From contig CABHOV010000079.1 of assembly GCA_902168185.1 (NCBI GenBank), forward strand, positions 1 through 51,524: a stretch of DNA of 51,524 nt, written 5' to 3'. Below, one piece after another: positions 1 through 9,908 of this stretch (its first letter is position 1; each line of letters starts with the position of its first letter). A program made the translations under genes and the position numbers. This stretch comes from an uncultured Bacteroides sp. Lineage in GTDB: Bacteria; Bacteroidota; Bacteroidia; Cytophagales; Cyclobacteriaceae. The notes below the pieces were generated by a model that was given only the letters and a program-made list of their open reading frames with translations, had not been told where the DNA came from and made no database searches.

Positions 1-92
1 TAATGGTATGAAAGCGATTCTCAATTCAGGTTAAGCGTCCCCGTCAATCCTCCGCCTTCGCGGCAAATTCAAGTCCTAACAAAACCGAAATT

Positions 93-3000
93 ATGATCAT
101 TAAACATTTACCAAGAAAAATTACGGCTCCGTTCATCGTCATGATGATAATGCTCGGATGCCTGCACGCTTCGATTCCACTGTTTGCCCAATCAGACATT
201 ACTGTAAAGGGTAAGATCACATCACAGGATGATGCCTCCGCTTTGCCGGGTGTCAACGTGATTGTAAAAGGAACTTCTATTGGCACTACAACGGATGCTA
301 ATGGTGAATTCTCTATTAAAGCTCCCGATCAGAATTCAATCCTAGTGTTTTCATTTATAGGATATACCTCGCAGGAGGTTGTCGTTGGAACACAAACCAA
401 CATTGATATAGCAATGTCTTCTGATATCGCTACACTTTCTGAAATAGTTGTGGTAGGATACGGTGAGCAAAAAAGAGAAACGCTTACAGGTTCTGTATCG
501 CAGATAAAAGGAGAAGATATAGTAAAGAGCCCACAGACTAACGTATCCAACTCATTGGCAGGACGCTTCTCAGGTGTTATAGCCAGCAACCGTGGTGGCG
601 AGCCAGGGTATGATGGCAGTAGCTATAACATTCGTGGTTTAGCAACAACCGGTAACAACGATGTACTTGTTGTAATTGATGGTATACCTGGACAGTTGGG
701 AGGTCTTGAACGTTTAAATCCCAATGACATTGAAAGTGTATCTATACTAAAGGATGCTTCGGCTGCAGTATACGGAAGTCGTGCTGCGAACGGTGTAATT
801 CTGGTTACAACGAAGCGTGGTAAAAGTGGTAAGCCTACAGTAAACTATAGCTTTAACCAAGGCTTTTCTTCACCAACACGTTTGCCAGATATGGCAGATG
901 CCGCCACGTATGCTACCATACAAAACGAGATCGATTACTATAACAATAAAGCGGGTGGTATGAATCAGCATTATTCAGAAGCTGAGATTCAGAGATTTCG
1001 CGATGGTTCTGATCCGATCAATTATCCCAATACAAACTGGGCAGATGAAACGCTGAAGAAAGTAGCATTGCAGAATCAGCACAATCTATCCATCAACGGT
1101 GGATCTTCAGATGTAAAGTATTTTGTATCGCTTGGCAAGACATATCAGGATGGACTATATAAAGATGGAGCTACAAAATATAATCAGTATAGCTTCCGTT
1201 CGAACATTGATGCAAATGTTACTAAAGATTTTAAAATCACACTTTCGCTTGCTGGCCGTCAGGAAGATCGTAAGTATCCGATAAGTGGTGCTGGTGATAT
1301 TTTCCGCTCGATATACCGCGCGTATCCAACAGTTGTTGCACGCTATCCGAATGGATTTCCATCGAGAGGAGTTGAGGGTAATAACCCTGTATTGATGGCA
1401 ACTGATATTGGTGGTACAAATGTTAATCCAACCAATGTATTCAACGGAATTTTAAGAGCAAGTTACTCTATACCAAAAATTCAGGGACTTTCGGTTGACG
1501 GGTTTTATGCTGTTGATAAGACCTGGAATTTCTCAAAAGCCTTCAGTAAGCCATACGCAGTATATAGTTATAACAGTGCAGACGATAGCTATACCCGTAC
1601 TATATCGGGCGGATCATCTGGTACAGCGAAGCTGACGGAATCGCAGGAGAACAATACGATGATTACCCAGAACATAAAACTGAATTACGAAAAGCAGTTT
1701 GGTGATCATTATATCAATTCATTTGTGGCTTATGAGCAAAGTCAAACGCACCGTGAAACATTTAATGCAACACGATTAAGATTCCCAACCATAGAAACGC
1801 CTGAACTTTCGCAGGGAGGATCAGCAGCCGCTGATCGTGATAACACAGGTTCAAGCTATAATTATACCCGCAGAAGTTATATAGGCCGAATCGCCTATAA
1901 TTATAAAGAGAAATATCTTGCAGAAGTGCAAATGCGTGTTGATGGATCATCAACGTTCCCAAGTGGTAATCGCTATGGATACTTTCCTGCAGTATCTGCA
2001 GGATGGAGAATCTCAGAGGAAGATTGGTTCGCGAACAGTGTTTCATTCATCGATGATTTAAAGATCAGAGCATCTTATGGTCAATTGGGTAATGATAATG
2101 TAAATCAATTCCAGTACTTTAATAATTACTCCTTTAATAATACATATGTTTTAGGAGCCGATAAACATCCCGGTATAGATCTCACAAAATTAGCCAATAA
2201 GAATATCACGTGGGAAGTGTCCAAGAAAACTGATATAGGTTTAAATGCTACCGTATTGCGGAATTTTACGCTTGAATTTATATACTTCATGCAGGATCGT
2301 TCCGATATATTAGCTGTCCGCAATGCATCTATTCCGGGCATATCTGGAATTGTTAATCCATACAATGACAATAGCGCCAATTACAATCCACTCGTGCCTT
2401 CTGAAAATATAGGTAAAGTTAAGAGCCGTGGTATTGAAACAACAGTAGGCTATAAGCATCAGGGTGATTTCTGGTATGCACTTTCAGCCAACATGACGTA
2501 TGCAAAAAGCGAGATTGTGTTTATTGATGAAGCGCCTTCTGTCCTTGATTACCAACGTCAGACAGGGCGTCCGTTAAACAGTTACCTGCTCTATAACGCT
2601 ATAGGTATATTTCGCACAGCAGGTGATCTTGACAGTAATCCACATTTGGCGAACGCACAGCTCGGAGATCTGATCTATGAGGATTATAATAACGATGGAA
2701 AAATCACGGCTGATGATCAGGTAAGAACCAAATACGGTAACATCCCTCAATTAACCTATGGCCTTAACGTTAGCGCAGGTTGGAAAAACTTTGATATATC
2801 GATACTCTTTGCTGGACAAGCCCGCGTGAGTCAATATGTATTGGCAGAATCTGGAACGGTTGGAAACTTTTATAGCACATGGGCAGATAATCGTTGGAGC
2901 CCTTCAAATGTAAATGGTAGCTATCCGCGTGTAGATACACGTGCTTCAGCATCCATCAACGGTTCTTACAGAAACAGTTTCTGGTTGAATGACGCATCGT

Positions 3001-3212
3001 TTATGCGTTTGAAGAATCTGGCGATAGGATATACTGTACCGAATGCGCTGATCTCTAAATTAAGCCTTACAGGATTACGTGTATATGCGAATGCTTTCAA
3101 TTTGTTTACCATCTCGAAAGTGAAAGATTATGACCCTGAAGGAAGTAACGAAAGTGGACAATTCTATCCACAGCAGCGCATTATCAACTTGGGTGTAAAC
3201 ATTCAGTTTTAA
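93..3212 (+). CDS. SusC/RagA-family TonB-dependent outer-membrane transporter (SusC1)
   Basis: This 1039-aa protein imports oligosaccharides across the outer membrane with its SusD partner, using energy from TonB. A signal peptide runs to about residue 33 (ends LFAQ). It is followed by a carboxypeptidase-regulatory-like domain (about 36-118), then the SusC signature VVVGYGEQKRETLTGSV and plug domain with LVVIDGIPG, then a long beta-barrel that ends in a C-terminal Phe, as usual for outer-membrane barrels. Length is normal for SusC. The SusD gene begins 3 bp downstream, so the two are co-transcribed. No N-terminal STN (anti-sigma signalling) domain is present, which fits HTCS-type rather than ECF-type control. 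The promoter lies at or beyond the left edge of the window; the first 92 bases show no recognisable -7 box. Substrate specificity cannot be read from sequence. Confidence 0.96.
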   Translation: MIIKHLPRKITAPFIVMMIMLGCLHASIPLFAQSDITVKGKITSQDDASALPGVNVIVKGTSIGTTTDANGEFSIKAPDQNSILVFSFIGYTSQEVVVGTQTNIDIAMSSDIATLSEIVVVGYGEQKRETLTGSVSQIKGEDIVKSPQTNVSNSLAGRFSGVIASNRGGEPGYDGSSYNIRGLATTGNNDVLVVIDGIPGQLGGLERLNPNDIESVSILKDASAAVYGSRAANGVILVTTKRGKSGKPTVNYSFNQGFSSPTRLPDMADAATYATIQNEIDYYNNKAGGMNQHYSEAEIQRFRDGSDPINYPNTNWADETLKKVALQNQHNLSINGGSSDVKYFVSLGKTYQDGLYKDGATKYNQYSFRSNIDANVTKDFKITLSLAGRQEDRKYPISGAGDIFRSIYRAYPTVVARYPNGFPSRGVEGNNPVLMATDIGGTNVNPTNVFNGILRASYSIPKIQGLSVDGFYAVDKTWNFSKAFSKPYAVYSYNSADDSYTRTISGGSSGTAKLTESQENNTMITQNIKLNYEKQFGDHYINSFVAYEQSQTHRETFNATRLRFPTIETPELSQGGSAAADRDNTGSSYNYTRRSYIGRIAYNYKEKYLAEVQMRVDGSSTFPSGNRYGYFPAVSAGWRISEEDWFANSVSFIDDLKIRASYGQLGNDNVNQFQYFNNYSFNNTYVLGADKHPGIDLTKLANKNITWEVSKKTDIGLNATVLRNFTLEFIYFMQDRSDILAVRNASIPGISGIVNPYNDNSANYNPLVPSENIGKVKSRGIETTVGYKHQGDFWYALSANMTYAKSEIVFIDEAPSVLDYQRQTGRPLNSYLLYNAIGIFRTAGDLDSNPHLANAQLGDLIYEDYNNDGKITADDQVRTKYGNIPQLTYGLNVSAGWKNFDISILFAGQARVSQYVLAESGTVGNFYSTWADNRWSPSNVNGSYPRVDTRASASINGSYRNSFWLNDASFMRLKNLAIGYTVPNALISKLSLTGLRVYANAFNLFTISKVKDYDPEGSNESGQFYPQQRIINLGVNIQF

Positions 3213-3215
3213 AAA

Positions 3216-4904
3216 ATGAAGATCATGAGATTTAAATTAACATATATTATCCTCGCAGGTACAATTGGACTTGCTGGTTTAATGACTGGTTGCAATGATG
3301 ATTTCCTGAATGTAGAGGCAACGGACAGAATATCCGATGACGCTATTACTTCAGATTCTTCTTTATTTGAAGATTTTGTAATCAATCGATACATGGGTGC
3401 ACGTCTACAGGATAAAGAAGCAGAGGGAACTCCTCCTGGTTTTGGTCGTGGGTTTGAATATGCCCTATGGGCATCGCTTACAGATGAAGCTATATATAAT
3501 AATGATGATAACACATGGGTAGTACAACGCGGACAGCTTGCACCTGAAAACACAGGTATAGCCGGTACGTTGTGGTCAAGAAGTTATCGTAGCATTCGTG
3601 AATGTAACTACGCGTTGGCTCATATTGCCGAAGTCGAAATGAGCCAGGCGCGTAAAGATATACTGATCGCTGAACTTAAATTCATCCGGGCGTATCGTTA
3701 CCATGACCTTGTTCGTAATTTTGGTTCTGTGGTTCTTGTAGGCGATGCGGTATCTGAACTCAGCGATGACCTTACGGCTGACGCGCTTTTCCAGAAATCA
3801 TCTATTGCTGAAGGTATCAATTATATTGTATCAGAATTAGATCAGGCAGCAGCAGCATTACCGTCAGCTAACAACACATCCAGTTGGCTATTGGGTCGCG
3901 CTACAAAAGGAGCAGCACTGGCACTAAAGTCACGCATCTTGTTGTATGCAGCCAGTCCGCTGTATAATGCCGGAACATGGCAGCAGGCTGCAGATGCAGC
4001 AGAAGAAGTTATGGGAATGGGATATACATTGCACGCTGACTATGAGTCATTGTTTCATACTTCGTCTAGCAATGAGATTATTTTTGAAAGACTATATGTA
4101 GTCGGTGCACGACACGTATGTCTTGAGATATCAAATGGTCCGAATGGTTACGGTGGATGGGCTGGAAATTCTCCGCTGCAAAACCTGGTGGACGCTTATG
4201 AAGTAAAAGAAGACGAAGATACTGCGGTGCCATTCGATTGGAGCAATACAACACATGTAGCTGATCCGTACGCAAATCGTGATTCACGCTTTTATGCAAG
4301 TATACTATATAACGGCGCTGAGTATAGAGGCCGTGAAATCGAAACGTTCCTCCCCGGAGGCAAGGATAGTAAAGATGGTAAGGACAACTGGAATGCTTCG
4401 AAGACAGGATACTACCTGCGTAAGTTTGTAGATGAGAACCTGCCGATGGACAACCCGTGGGATGTTGCCGGTATTCAACCTTGGATATATTTACGTTACG
4501 CAGAGATCTTGCTGAACTATGCGGAAGCACAAAACGAAGTAGCAGGTCCTGATGCAAGTGTATATGATGCGATCAACCTGATTCGTCAGCGTGCTGATAT
4601 GCCTGACCTTCCTGCAGGACTTTCGCAAACTGAAATGCGTGAAGCGATTCGCAGAGAACGTCAGGTAGAACTTGCCTTCGAAGAACACCGCTTCTACGAT
4701 GTGCGCCGCTGGATGATTGCTATGGAAACAGAGAATGAACCAGCCTACGGTATATCGATTACGAAAGATGGAAGCAACCTGACATTCGAGAAAAAGGTTG
4801 CTCTCGATGGACGTAAGTTTGAAGAGAAACATTATTGGCTGCCAATTCCGCGTGCTGAAATTCAGTCTTCCGGAAATAAGCTTCAACAAAGCCCTAATTA
4901 TTAA
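3216..4904 (+). CDS. SusD/RagB-family surface glycan-binding lipoprotein (SusD1)
   Basis: A 562-aa lipoprotein that caps the SusC1 barrel and delivers glycan. The N-terminus is a lipoprotein signal with lipobox LMTGC (Cys26), then the SusD-typical acidic stretch NDDFLNVEATDRIS. The TPR-rich SusD core follows, including RAYRYHDLVRNFGSV and the C-terminal SusD hallmarks RYAEILLNYAEAQNE and RRERQVELAFEEHRFYDVRR. It ends in the usual HYWLPIPRAEI...PNY. The gene starts 3 bp after the susC1 stop; Met4 is an alternative start. A strong intrinsic terminator follows at 4918-4956, so readthrough into the GH30 gene is probably limited. Confidence 0.95.
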   Translation: MKIMRFKLTYIILAGTIGLAGLMTGCNDDFLNVEATDRISDDAITSDSSLFEDFVINRYMGARLQDKEAEGTPPGFGRGFEYALWASLTDEAIYNNDDNTWVVQRGQLAPENTGIAGTLWSRSYRSIRECNYALAHIAEVEMSQARKDILIAELKFIRAYRYHDLVRNFGSVVLVGDAVSELSDDLTADALFQKSSIAEGINYIVSELDQAAAALPSANNTSSWLLGRATKGAALALKSRILLYAASPLYNAGTWQQAADAAEEVMGMGYTLHADYESLFHTSSSNEIIFERLYVVGARHVCLEISNGPNGYGGWAGNSPLQNLVDAYEVKEDEDTAVPFDWSNTTHVADPYANRDSRFYASILYNGAEYRGREIETFLPGGKDSKDGKDNWNASKTGYYLRKFVDENLPMDNPWDVAGIQPWIYLRYAEILLNYAEAQNEVAGPDASVYDAINLIRQRADMPDLPAGLSQTEMREAIRRERQVELAFEEHRFYDVRRWMIAMETENEPAYGISITKDGSNLTFEKKVALDGRKFEEKHYWLPIPRAEIQSSGNKLQQSPNY

Positions 4905-4917
4905 AAATTCATAAGAG

Positions 4918-4956
4918 AAATACAGGGACATACGCATGCTCCCTGTATTTTTTTTT
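4918..4956 (+). terminator. Rho-independent terminator after susD1
   Basis: A perfect 11-bp stem (4918-4928 with 4940-4950, arm AAATACAGGGA) with an 11-nt loop is followed by an uninterrupted T run to 4956. It lies 13 bp past the susD1 stop and separates susCD1 from the GH30 gene. Confidence 0.9.
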
Positions 4957-5038
4957 GTTTTCGATCTAGTATATATCATTCAGTATATCTATAGGTATAA
5001 GTCTATACCGGTAGTCACTCATTTAAAGCAAAGTATTT

Positions 5039-6592
5039 ATGCGCTTGAATTTATTTCTGATCGTGCCGGTAATGATTTTGGGGAGTTGTTCCCGAAATGA
5101 TTCCAGCGCACCCGTTGTGACCGAAGAGACTCCCGTGGTAACAATTCATGTTACGGAAAGAAAACAAACCATTCGCAATTTTGGAGGATCGGATGCATGG
5201 GCCTGTCAATATATAGGGCAGTGGCCTGACGATAAACGAAATCAGGTTGCTGATTGGTTGTTTAGTACGGAGGATGATGCGAACGGTCAGCCGAAAGGCA
5301 TAGGCCTCTCGTTGTGGCGATTCAATATTGGTGCTGGCAGTGCGGCACAAGATAACATCAGTGATGAATGGAGAAGAGCAGAAGGTTTTCTCAAAAGTGA
5401 TATGACGTATGACTGGTCAAAGCAGGCTGGTCAACAATGGTTTTTACAAGCTGCAAAGCAACGCGGTACGGCACAGTTTGTAGGTTTTGTGAACAGCCCT
5501 CCGGTACAATTAACCAGGAATGGTAAAGCTTTTTCAAGTGATGGGGAGCATGCCAACATCAGCCCATCACACTATGTAGACTATACCGTTTTTCTTGCAG
5601 CGGTTGTAAAACATTTTCAGGAACAAGGTATAGTTTTGAATTACCTCAGCCCGTTCAACGAGCCACAATGGGATTGGACTGGTAACAACCAGGAGGGTAG
5701 CCCCTATACAAATGAAGAAGTATATACCATCACGAAGAAGCTTGATTCTGTTATTACAGCACAAAGCCTCTCTACAAAAATACAATTGGCAGAAGCTGCC
5801 AAAATGAATTACCTCTACGAGCTGGCAGACCGGCCAACACGTGGAAATCAAATCGAAGATTTCTTTTTACAAAGTTCGCCACGATATGTCGGTAATTTTC
5901 CAAATGTAGACAGAGTTATCTCGGCACATAGTTATTTCACATCGGCCCCTATGGAAACCATGGTGCAGGTTCGTAAAGCAGTAAGCGAAAAAACAAAACA
6001 GGCATCAGTCCCGTTGGAATTCTGGCAAAGCGAGTATTGTATTCTTGGCGATCAGGAGGAAATTCCCGGTGGAGGCAAAGATACTGGGATGACTACGGCA
6101 CTATATGTAGCACGGCTTATCCATCATGACTTGACTGTTGCTAACGCGTCTGCCTGGCATTGGTGGACTTCACTATCAGCGTATGATTACAAAGACGGGT
6201 TGGTATATGTGGAAAAAAATAAAGCCAACGGTGCGATCGAAGACTCCAAATTGTTATGGGCCTTTGGAAACTATAGCAGGTTCATTCGCCCCGGAGCAGT
6301 TCGTGTAGGTATATCTTCAGCGGATACAGACATTAATAATACAAAAGGGTTGATGATATCATCGTACCTGCAAGAAGATATAGGCAGACTTGTTACGGTA
6401 GCCATCAACTATAGCAATACTGATGCTTCGGTGAAGATCGCGCTGGATAGTAATGCAGTAACATCTTTCAAGCCCTATATTACTTCCGGAAAAGATGGTG
6501 AAGACCTGAAGCCACTCCCAGTTGTGAGCAGCGATGATGTGATCGTTATTCCCAAGAAGTCCGTTGTAACATTCGTGGGGACTCTGAATTAG
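5039..6592 (+). CDS. GH30-family glycoside hydrolase, probable endo-beta-1,6-galactanase, lipoprotein
   Basis: A 517-aa enzyme with a lipoprotein signal (lipobox ILGSC, Cys17) and so probably at the cell surface. The core is a clan GH-A (beta/alpha)8 barrel of GH30 type. It has FGGSDAW near residue 50 and the strand-4 motif LSPFNEPQW, whose Glu208 is the predicted acid/base. Strand 7 carries FWQSEYCI, with Glu332 as predicted nucleophile. A short C-terminal beta domain ends at VVTFVGTLN, as in GH30. The closest functional group known to me is bacterial endo-beta-1,6-galactanases that cut arabinogalactan side chains; a related GH30 specificity is possible. The GH2 gene starts 33 bp downstream in the same direction, so the two likely form a unit. 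This would be the initiating surface enzyme of the SusCD1 locus. Confidence 0.88.
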   Translation: MRLNLFLIVPVMILGSCSRNDSSAPVVTEETPVVTIHVTERKQTIRNFGGSDAWACQYIGQWPDDKRNQVADWLFSTEDDANGQPKGIGLSLWRFNIGAGSAAQDNISDEWRRAEGFLKSDMTYDWSKQAGQQWFLQAAKQRGTAQFVGFVNSPPVQLTRNGKAFSSDGEHANISPSHYVDYTVFLAAVVKHFQEQGIVLNYLSPFNEPQWDWTGNNQEGSPYTNEEVYTITKKLDSVITAQSLSTKIQLAEAAKMNYLYELADRPTRGNQIEDFFLQSSPRYVGNFPNVDRVISAHSYFTSAPMETMVQVRKAVSEKTKQASVPLEFWQSEYCILGDQEEIPGGGKDTGMTTALYVARLIHHDLTVANASAWHWWTSLSAYDYKDGLVYVEKNKANGAIEDSKLLWAFGNYSRFIRPGAVRVGISSADTDINNTKGLMISSYLQEDIGRLVTVAINYSNTDASVKIALDSNAVTSFKPYITSGKDGEDLKPLPVVSSDDVIVIPKKSVVTFVGTLN

Positions 6593-6625
6593 AAGTATAG
6601 TGTAATAAAAAATAAAATAGATAAT

Positions 6626-9064
6626 ATGCGCATGAATATAGTGTCTGTAAAGATCACACTTAAATGTATTGCTGTACTTGTTATTTGTAGCGTTTTTTGT
6701 TTGAATGCAAACGGGCAAGATTCCCGTGCAACCCTGTTCAATGCAAATTGGAAATTCCATAAAGGCGATGTTCCGCAAGGAGAAAAAGCAGCCACCAGCG
6801 ACAATGCGTGGCGAACGTTAGACCTTCCCCATGACTGGAGCATTGAAGGACCCTTTAGCGATGAATGGGCGAGTGGCACTGGGTATCTTCCTGCTGGTAT
6901 AGGATGGTATAGGAAAACATTTACGCTTAGCACTGATCAGCTTGGTAAAAATATATACCTGTATTTTGACGGAGTATATAAGAACAGTGAAGTTTGGGTT
7001 AACGAGCATTACCTCGGCAAGCGCCCGAATGGATATGCCTCGTTTTATTATGACATTACAAAGTACCTGAATCAAAGAGGTACTAACCTGGTATCGGTTA
7101 AAGTTGATCATACGGATTTTGCAGACTCACGTTGGTATAGCGGATCAGGTATTAACAGGAATGTATACCTCATAGCAACAGAGTCTGTACACATTCCGTT
7201 GTGGGGTGTGGCGTTTACTACACCTAATGTATCTGCCGAGATGGCTTCTGCAAATGTAGTAGTAGGGATAAAAAACACCAGCAAGAGTATAGCAGATGTT
7301 CGTGTAGTGTCAGAACTCATCGATGCCAATGGTAAAGTAGTAGCACAAGCGGAAAGTAAAGTACAAGCCGCCTCTGATAGAACCAATGAAGCTAAACTGA
7401 GCTTCACAGTAAACAAGCCATCGCTGTGGTCAGTTGAAAATCCTGCCCTGTATAAACTCCGCACTACGCTCTTTGTAAATAGTAAAAAGACAGATATAGT
7501 GACAGAGCAGGTTGGCTTCAGAAGTTTTCGCTTCGATGCAGATAAAGGTTTTTTCCTGAATGACCAGAATATAAAACTAAAAGGACTATGCATTCATGAT
7601 GATGCAGGTGCTCTTGGCTCTGCTGTACCGAAAGACGTCTGGGAGCGCAGACTTAAAACCTTGAAGGCAATGGGATGTAATTCTATTCGTATGAGTCACA
7701 ATCCGCACCAGGATTATCTTTATGACCTTTGCGATCAACTCGGTTTACTGGTACAGGATGAAGCTTTTGATGAATGGGAAATTGGAAAGAACAAGTGGAT
7801 CAAAGGCTGGAATGTTGGCACACCTGGTAAAGACGGGTATAGCAAATATTTTAAAGAATGGGCCGATCAGGATTTGCGCGATATGATTTTACGGAATCGG
7901 AATCGCACTTGTATAATTATGTGGAGTATAGGAAATGAGATCGACTACCCGAATGATCCCTATACACATGAAGTATTGAATACAGGTAGAAACCCGCAGA
8001 TATATGGCAAAGGATACCAGGCCGGAAATCCTCCTGCAAGTCGCATGGGAGAGATAGCAGCACACCTGGTGCAAGTCGTGAAGCAATATGATACAACGCG
8101 ACCCGTAACCGCAGCCCTCGCAGGCGTGGTCATGTCAAACTTTACTACGTATCCGGACGCGCTTGATTTAGTGGGCTATAATTACCAGGAGTACCGCTAT
8201 AGCGATGATCATAAGCAATATCCGAAGCGGATTATCTATGGAAGCGAAAACGGGAAGTCGTATGACGCCTGGACTGCTGTGGAGGACAATGAGCATATCT
8301 CAGCACAATATTTATGGACCGGTATAGACTTCATTGGCGAAGCACGCGTATGGCCTGTCCGTGGCAGCGGTGCAGGATTGGTTGACCTTGCCGGATTTCC
8401 GAAGACCGAGTATTTCTACCGCAAAAGCCTTTGGACAAAAGAGTCAATAGTATATTTAGCAGTATCAAAAATATCAGGAGAACGAAGAGGAAGAGGAGCA
8501 GCCTGGGCAGAATCTCATTGGACATGGACGAATGCCGACTCCGTTAATGTACTTTGTTATACCAACACGGAGGAAGCTGAATTATTTCTGAACGGAAAAT
8601 CGTTAGGTCGCAAGTTGCTGAAGGACGCGCGTCAGAAAGTTATAGTATGGAAAACAGTTTATCAGCTAGGCGAACTTACAGTGCGCGGATATACGCAAGG
8701 TAAGGAAGCAGGTATATATACTATAAAAACAGCCGGTGAAGCAACCAGCCTAAAAACAGTCACTGATAAGACCATCTTAACAGGAGATCAGGTTGCTCAT
8801 ATTGAAATTGATGTAATCGATCCATCCGGTATACGCGTAGCTTCTGCAGAAAATGAAATTGAGATCAGGATTGAGGGACCTGGAAAACTAATTGGTCTGG
8901 AAAGTGGTGACCTCGCCAGTCATGAAGACTATAAATCAAATAAACGAAAAGCATTTCACGGTAAGTTGCTGGCGTATGTTCAGACAACAAAGCCTGGGCC
9001 TGTAAAAATCACTATTTCATCATCGGGATTGAAAGCAAGCACAATTGAACTGACAGGAAAATAA
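6626..9064 (+). CDS. GH2-family beta-galactosidase-type glycoside hydrolase
   Basis: An 812-aa secreted enzyme; the signal peptide ends near ANGQ (about residue 31). Domain order: N-terminal sugar-binding jelly roll (about 45-195, with LPHDWSIEGPF and WVNEHYLGKRPNGY), an immunoglobulin-like domain (about 200-305, ending in the GH2 motif VGFRSFRFDADKGF), the TIM barrel (about 310-600), then C-terminal beta domains of the DUF4982 and GH2 domain-5 type. Predicted acid/base is Glu438 in WSIGNEI; predicted nucleophile is Glu541 in IYGSENG. Probably periplasmic, it would release terminal beta-galactose (or another beta-glycose) from oligosaccharides made by the upstream GH30. A terminator follows at 9087-9121. 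Confidence 0.92.
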   Translation: MRMNIVSVKITLKCIAVLVICSVFCLNANGQDSRATLFNANWKFHKGDVPQGEKAATSDNAWRTLDLPHDWSIEGPFSDEWASGTGYLPAGIGWYRKTFTLSTDQLGKNIYLYFDGVYKNSEVWVNEHYLGKRPNGYASFYYDITKYLNQRGTNLVSVKVDHTDFADSRWYSGSGINRNVYLIATESVHIPLWGVAFTTPNVSAEMASANVVVGIKNTSKSIADVRVVSELIDANGKVVAQAESKVQAASDRTNEAKLSFTVNKPSLWSVENPALYKLRTTLFVNSKKTDIVTEQVGFRSFRFDADKGFFLNDQNIKLKGLCIHDDAGALGSAVPKDVWERRLKTLKAMGCNSIRMSHNPHQDYLYDLCDQLGLLVQDEAFDEWEIGKNKWIKGWNVGTPGKDGYSKYFKEWADQDLRDMILRNRNRTCIIMWSIGNEIDYPNDPYTHEVLNTGRNPQIYGKGYQAGNPPASRMGEIAAHLVQVVKQYDTTRPVTAALAGVVMSNFTTYPDALDLVGYNYQEYRYSDDHKQYPKRIIYGSENGKSYDAWTAVEDNEHISAQYLWTGIDFIGEARVWPVRGSGAGLVDLAGFPKTEYFYRKSLWTKESIVYLAVSKISGERRGRGAAWAESHWTWTNADSVNVLCYTNTEEAELFLNGKSLGRKLLKDARQKVIVWKTVYQLGELTVRGYTQGKEAGIYTIKTAGEATSLKTVTDKTILTGDQVAHIEIDVIDPSGIRVASAENEIEIRIEGPGKLIGLESGDLASHEDYKSNKRKAFHGKLLAYVQTTKPGPVKITISSSGLKASTIELTGK

Positions 9065-9086
9065 TGTTTAGTTGCGGGTTACACTC

Positions 9087-9121
9087 AGGAGCAGGTGAAT
9101 TCATCTGCTCCTTTGTTCTTT
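9087..9121 (+). terminator. Terminator after the GH2 gene
   Basis: Arms AGGAGCAGGT (9087-9096) and ATCTGCTCCT (9103-9112) pair with one G-T wobble around GAATTC, followed by a T-rich run. It ends the GH30-GH2 unit and lies between two convergent genes. Confidence 0.75.
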
Positions 9122-9159
9122 TATAGAGCTTATCTCCATTCTATATATAGAGTCCAAGA

Positions 9160-9594
9160 CTATGTCTTTTTAATCCACCAAAGACCGGACCCATCAGAAA
9201 TTTCATATAGCCTGCCATTCACCTTTCGAAAGGTTCGCCCAATCTTCCAGGTGCCATGTAGTATATCATCCTTCCAAAGCAAACCTTTATAAAAAATTTC
9301 AGGGTGTGGTTCATCGCCCACAAAGAAATTGCCAAGTTCATCATACCCGAATGTCTTCGGATATAGCTTCACAAAAAAGAGTTCCTGGTCAGTCACCAGT
9401 CCATAAATATTTGCTGCTATAGTAATGTTGCTTTTGGCCGATTCGTCCTGCCAGATTCCTTCGAAACCACCGCTCATTCCCATTACTCCTGATTGCCTGA
9501 TACTTACCGTAAAAGGTATAGTGACTTGTTGGAAGGGAACTTTGCAATACTCGTCATAAACATACTCACCCTTCCAGATTCCTTCAATGATCAT
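9160..9594 (-). CDS. Hypothetical 144-aa protein
   Basis: I do not recognise a family. The protein is rich in alternating hydrophobic and polar residues with many Gly, Trp and aromatic residues (EGIWKGEY, GGFEGIWQDES, LHGTWKIGRTF). This suggests a small all-beta barrel of lipocalin or avidin-like type. It has no signal peptide or membrane segment and is probably cytoplasmic. It stands alone on the minus strand, convergent with the GH2 gene and divergent from the HTCS gene, so it is not part of the PUL operons. The reading frame on the opposite strand here is a shadow. The coding call rests on codon-like composition and a plausible protein, not homology. Confidence 0.75.
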   Translation of the reverse strand: MIIEGIWKGEYVYDEYCKVPFQQVTIPFTVSIRQSGVMGMSGGFEGIWQDESAKSNITIAANIYGLVTDQELFFVKLYPKTFGYDELGNFFVGDEPHPEIFYKGLLWKDDILHGTWKIGRTFRKVNGRLYEISDGSGLWWIKKT

Positions 9595-9714
9595 AATCCA
9601 CGAAATTTTATAAATACAAGTAACGCAATCTCAAAAAGAATATAGATCGGTTAATATTCCTAATCCTTTTCGATAAAGAGGGTGCTATAAGTTATGTTTA
9701 TACCAATGTGAATA

Positions 9715-9722
9715 TAATTTTG
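9715..9722 (+). promoter_or_regulatory. Candidate -7 box of the HTCS gene
   Basis: TAATTTTG matches the Bacteroidota -7 consensus TAnnTTTG exactly. The -33 element is weak (TATG about 18 bp upstream). It would give a leader of about 180 nt before the ATG at 9909. A single copy of a PUL operator-like half-site (CATAATAAAT at 9742-9751) lies downstream without its 21-bp partner. I see nothing else in the 9595-9908 gap. Confidence 0.4.
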
Positions 9723-9908
9723 GATCGACCCAAACCTGATTCATAATAAATTTTTTATGTGATGCGACTTGTCTGCTTGATCAAGTATTCTTTCATATAC
9801 TGTGGATTCTCCATTTACTCTTTTAAATTAGAAGTTAGAACCCGTATAGATGGTAAATAAAAAGTGCGGTGCTGGTATAAAACGCTCTCTGGATTTCAGT
9901 GTGTGAAT

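Noticed and set aside
9095-9292. Plus-strand open frame of 65 codons
   Set aside because: It is antisense to the 144-aa gene at 9160-9594, which has the more protein-like product.
9742-9751. CATAATAAAT upstream of the HTCS, similar to an operator half-site
   Set aside because: No second half-site 21 bp on either side, so autoregulation is not supported.
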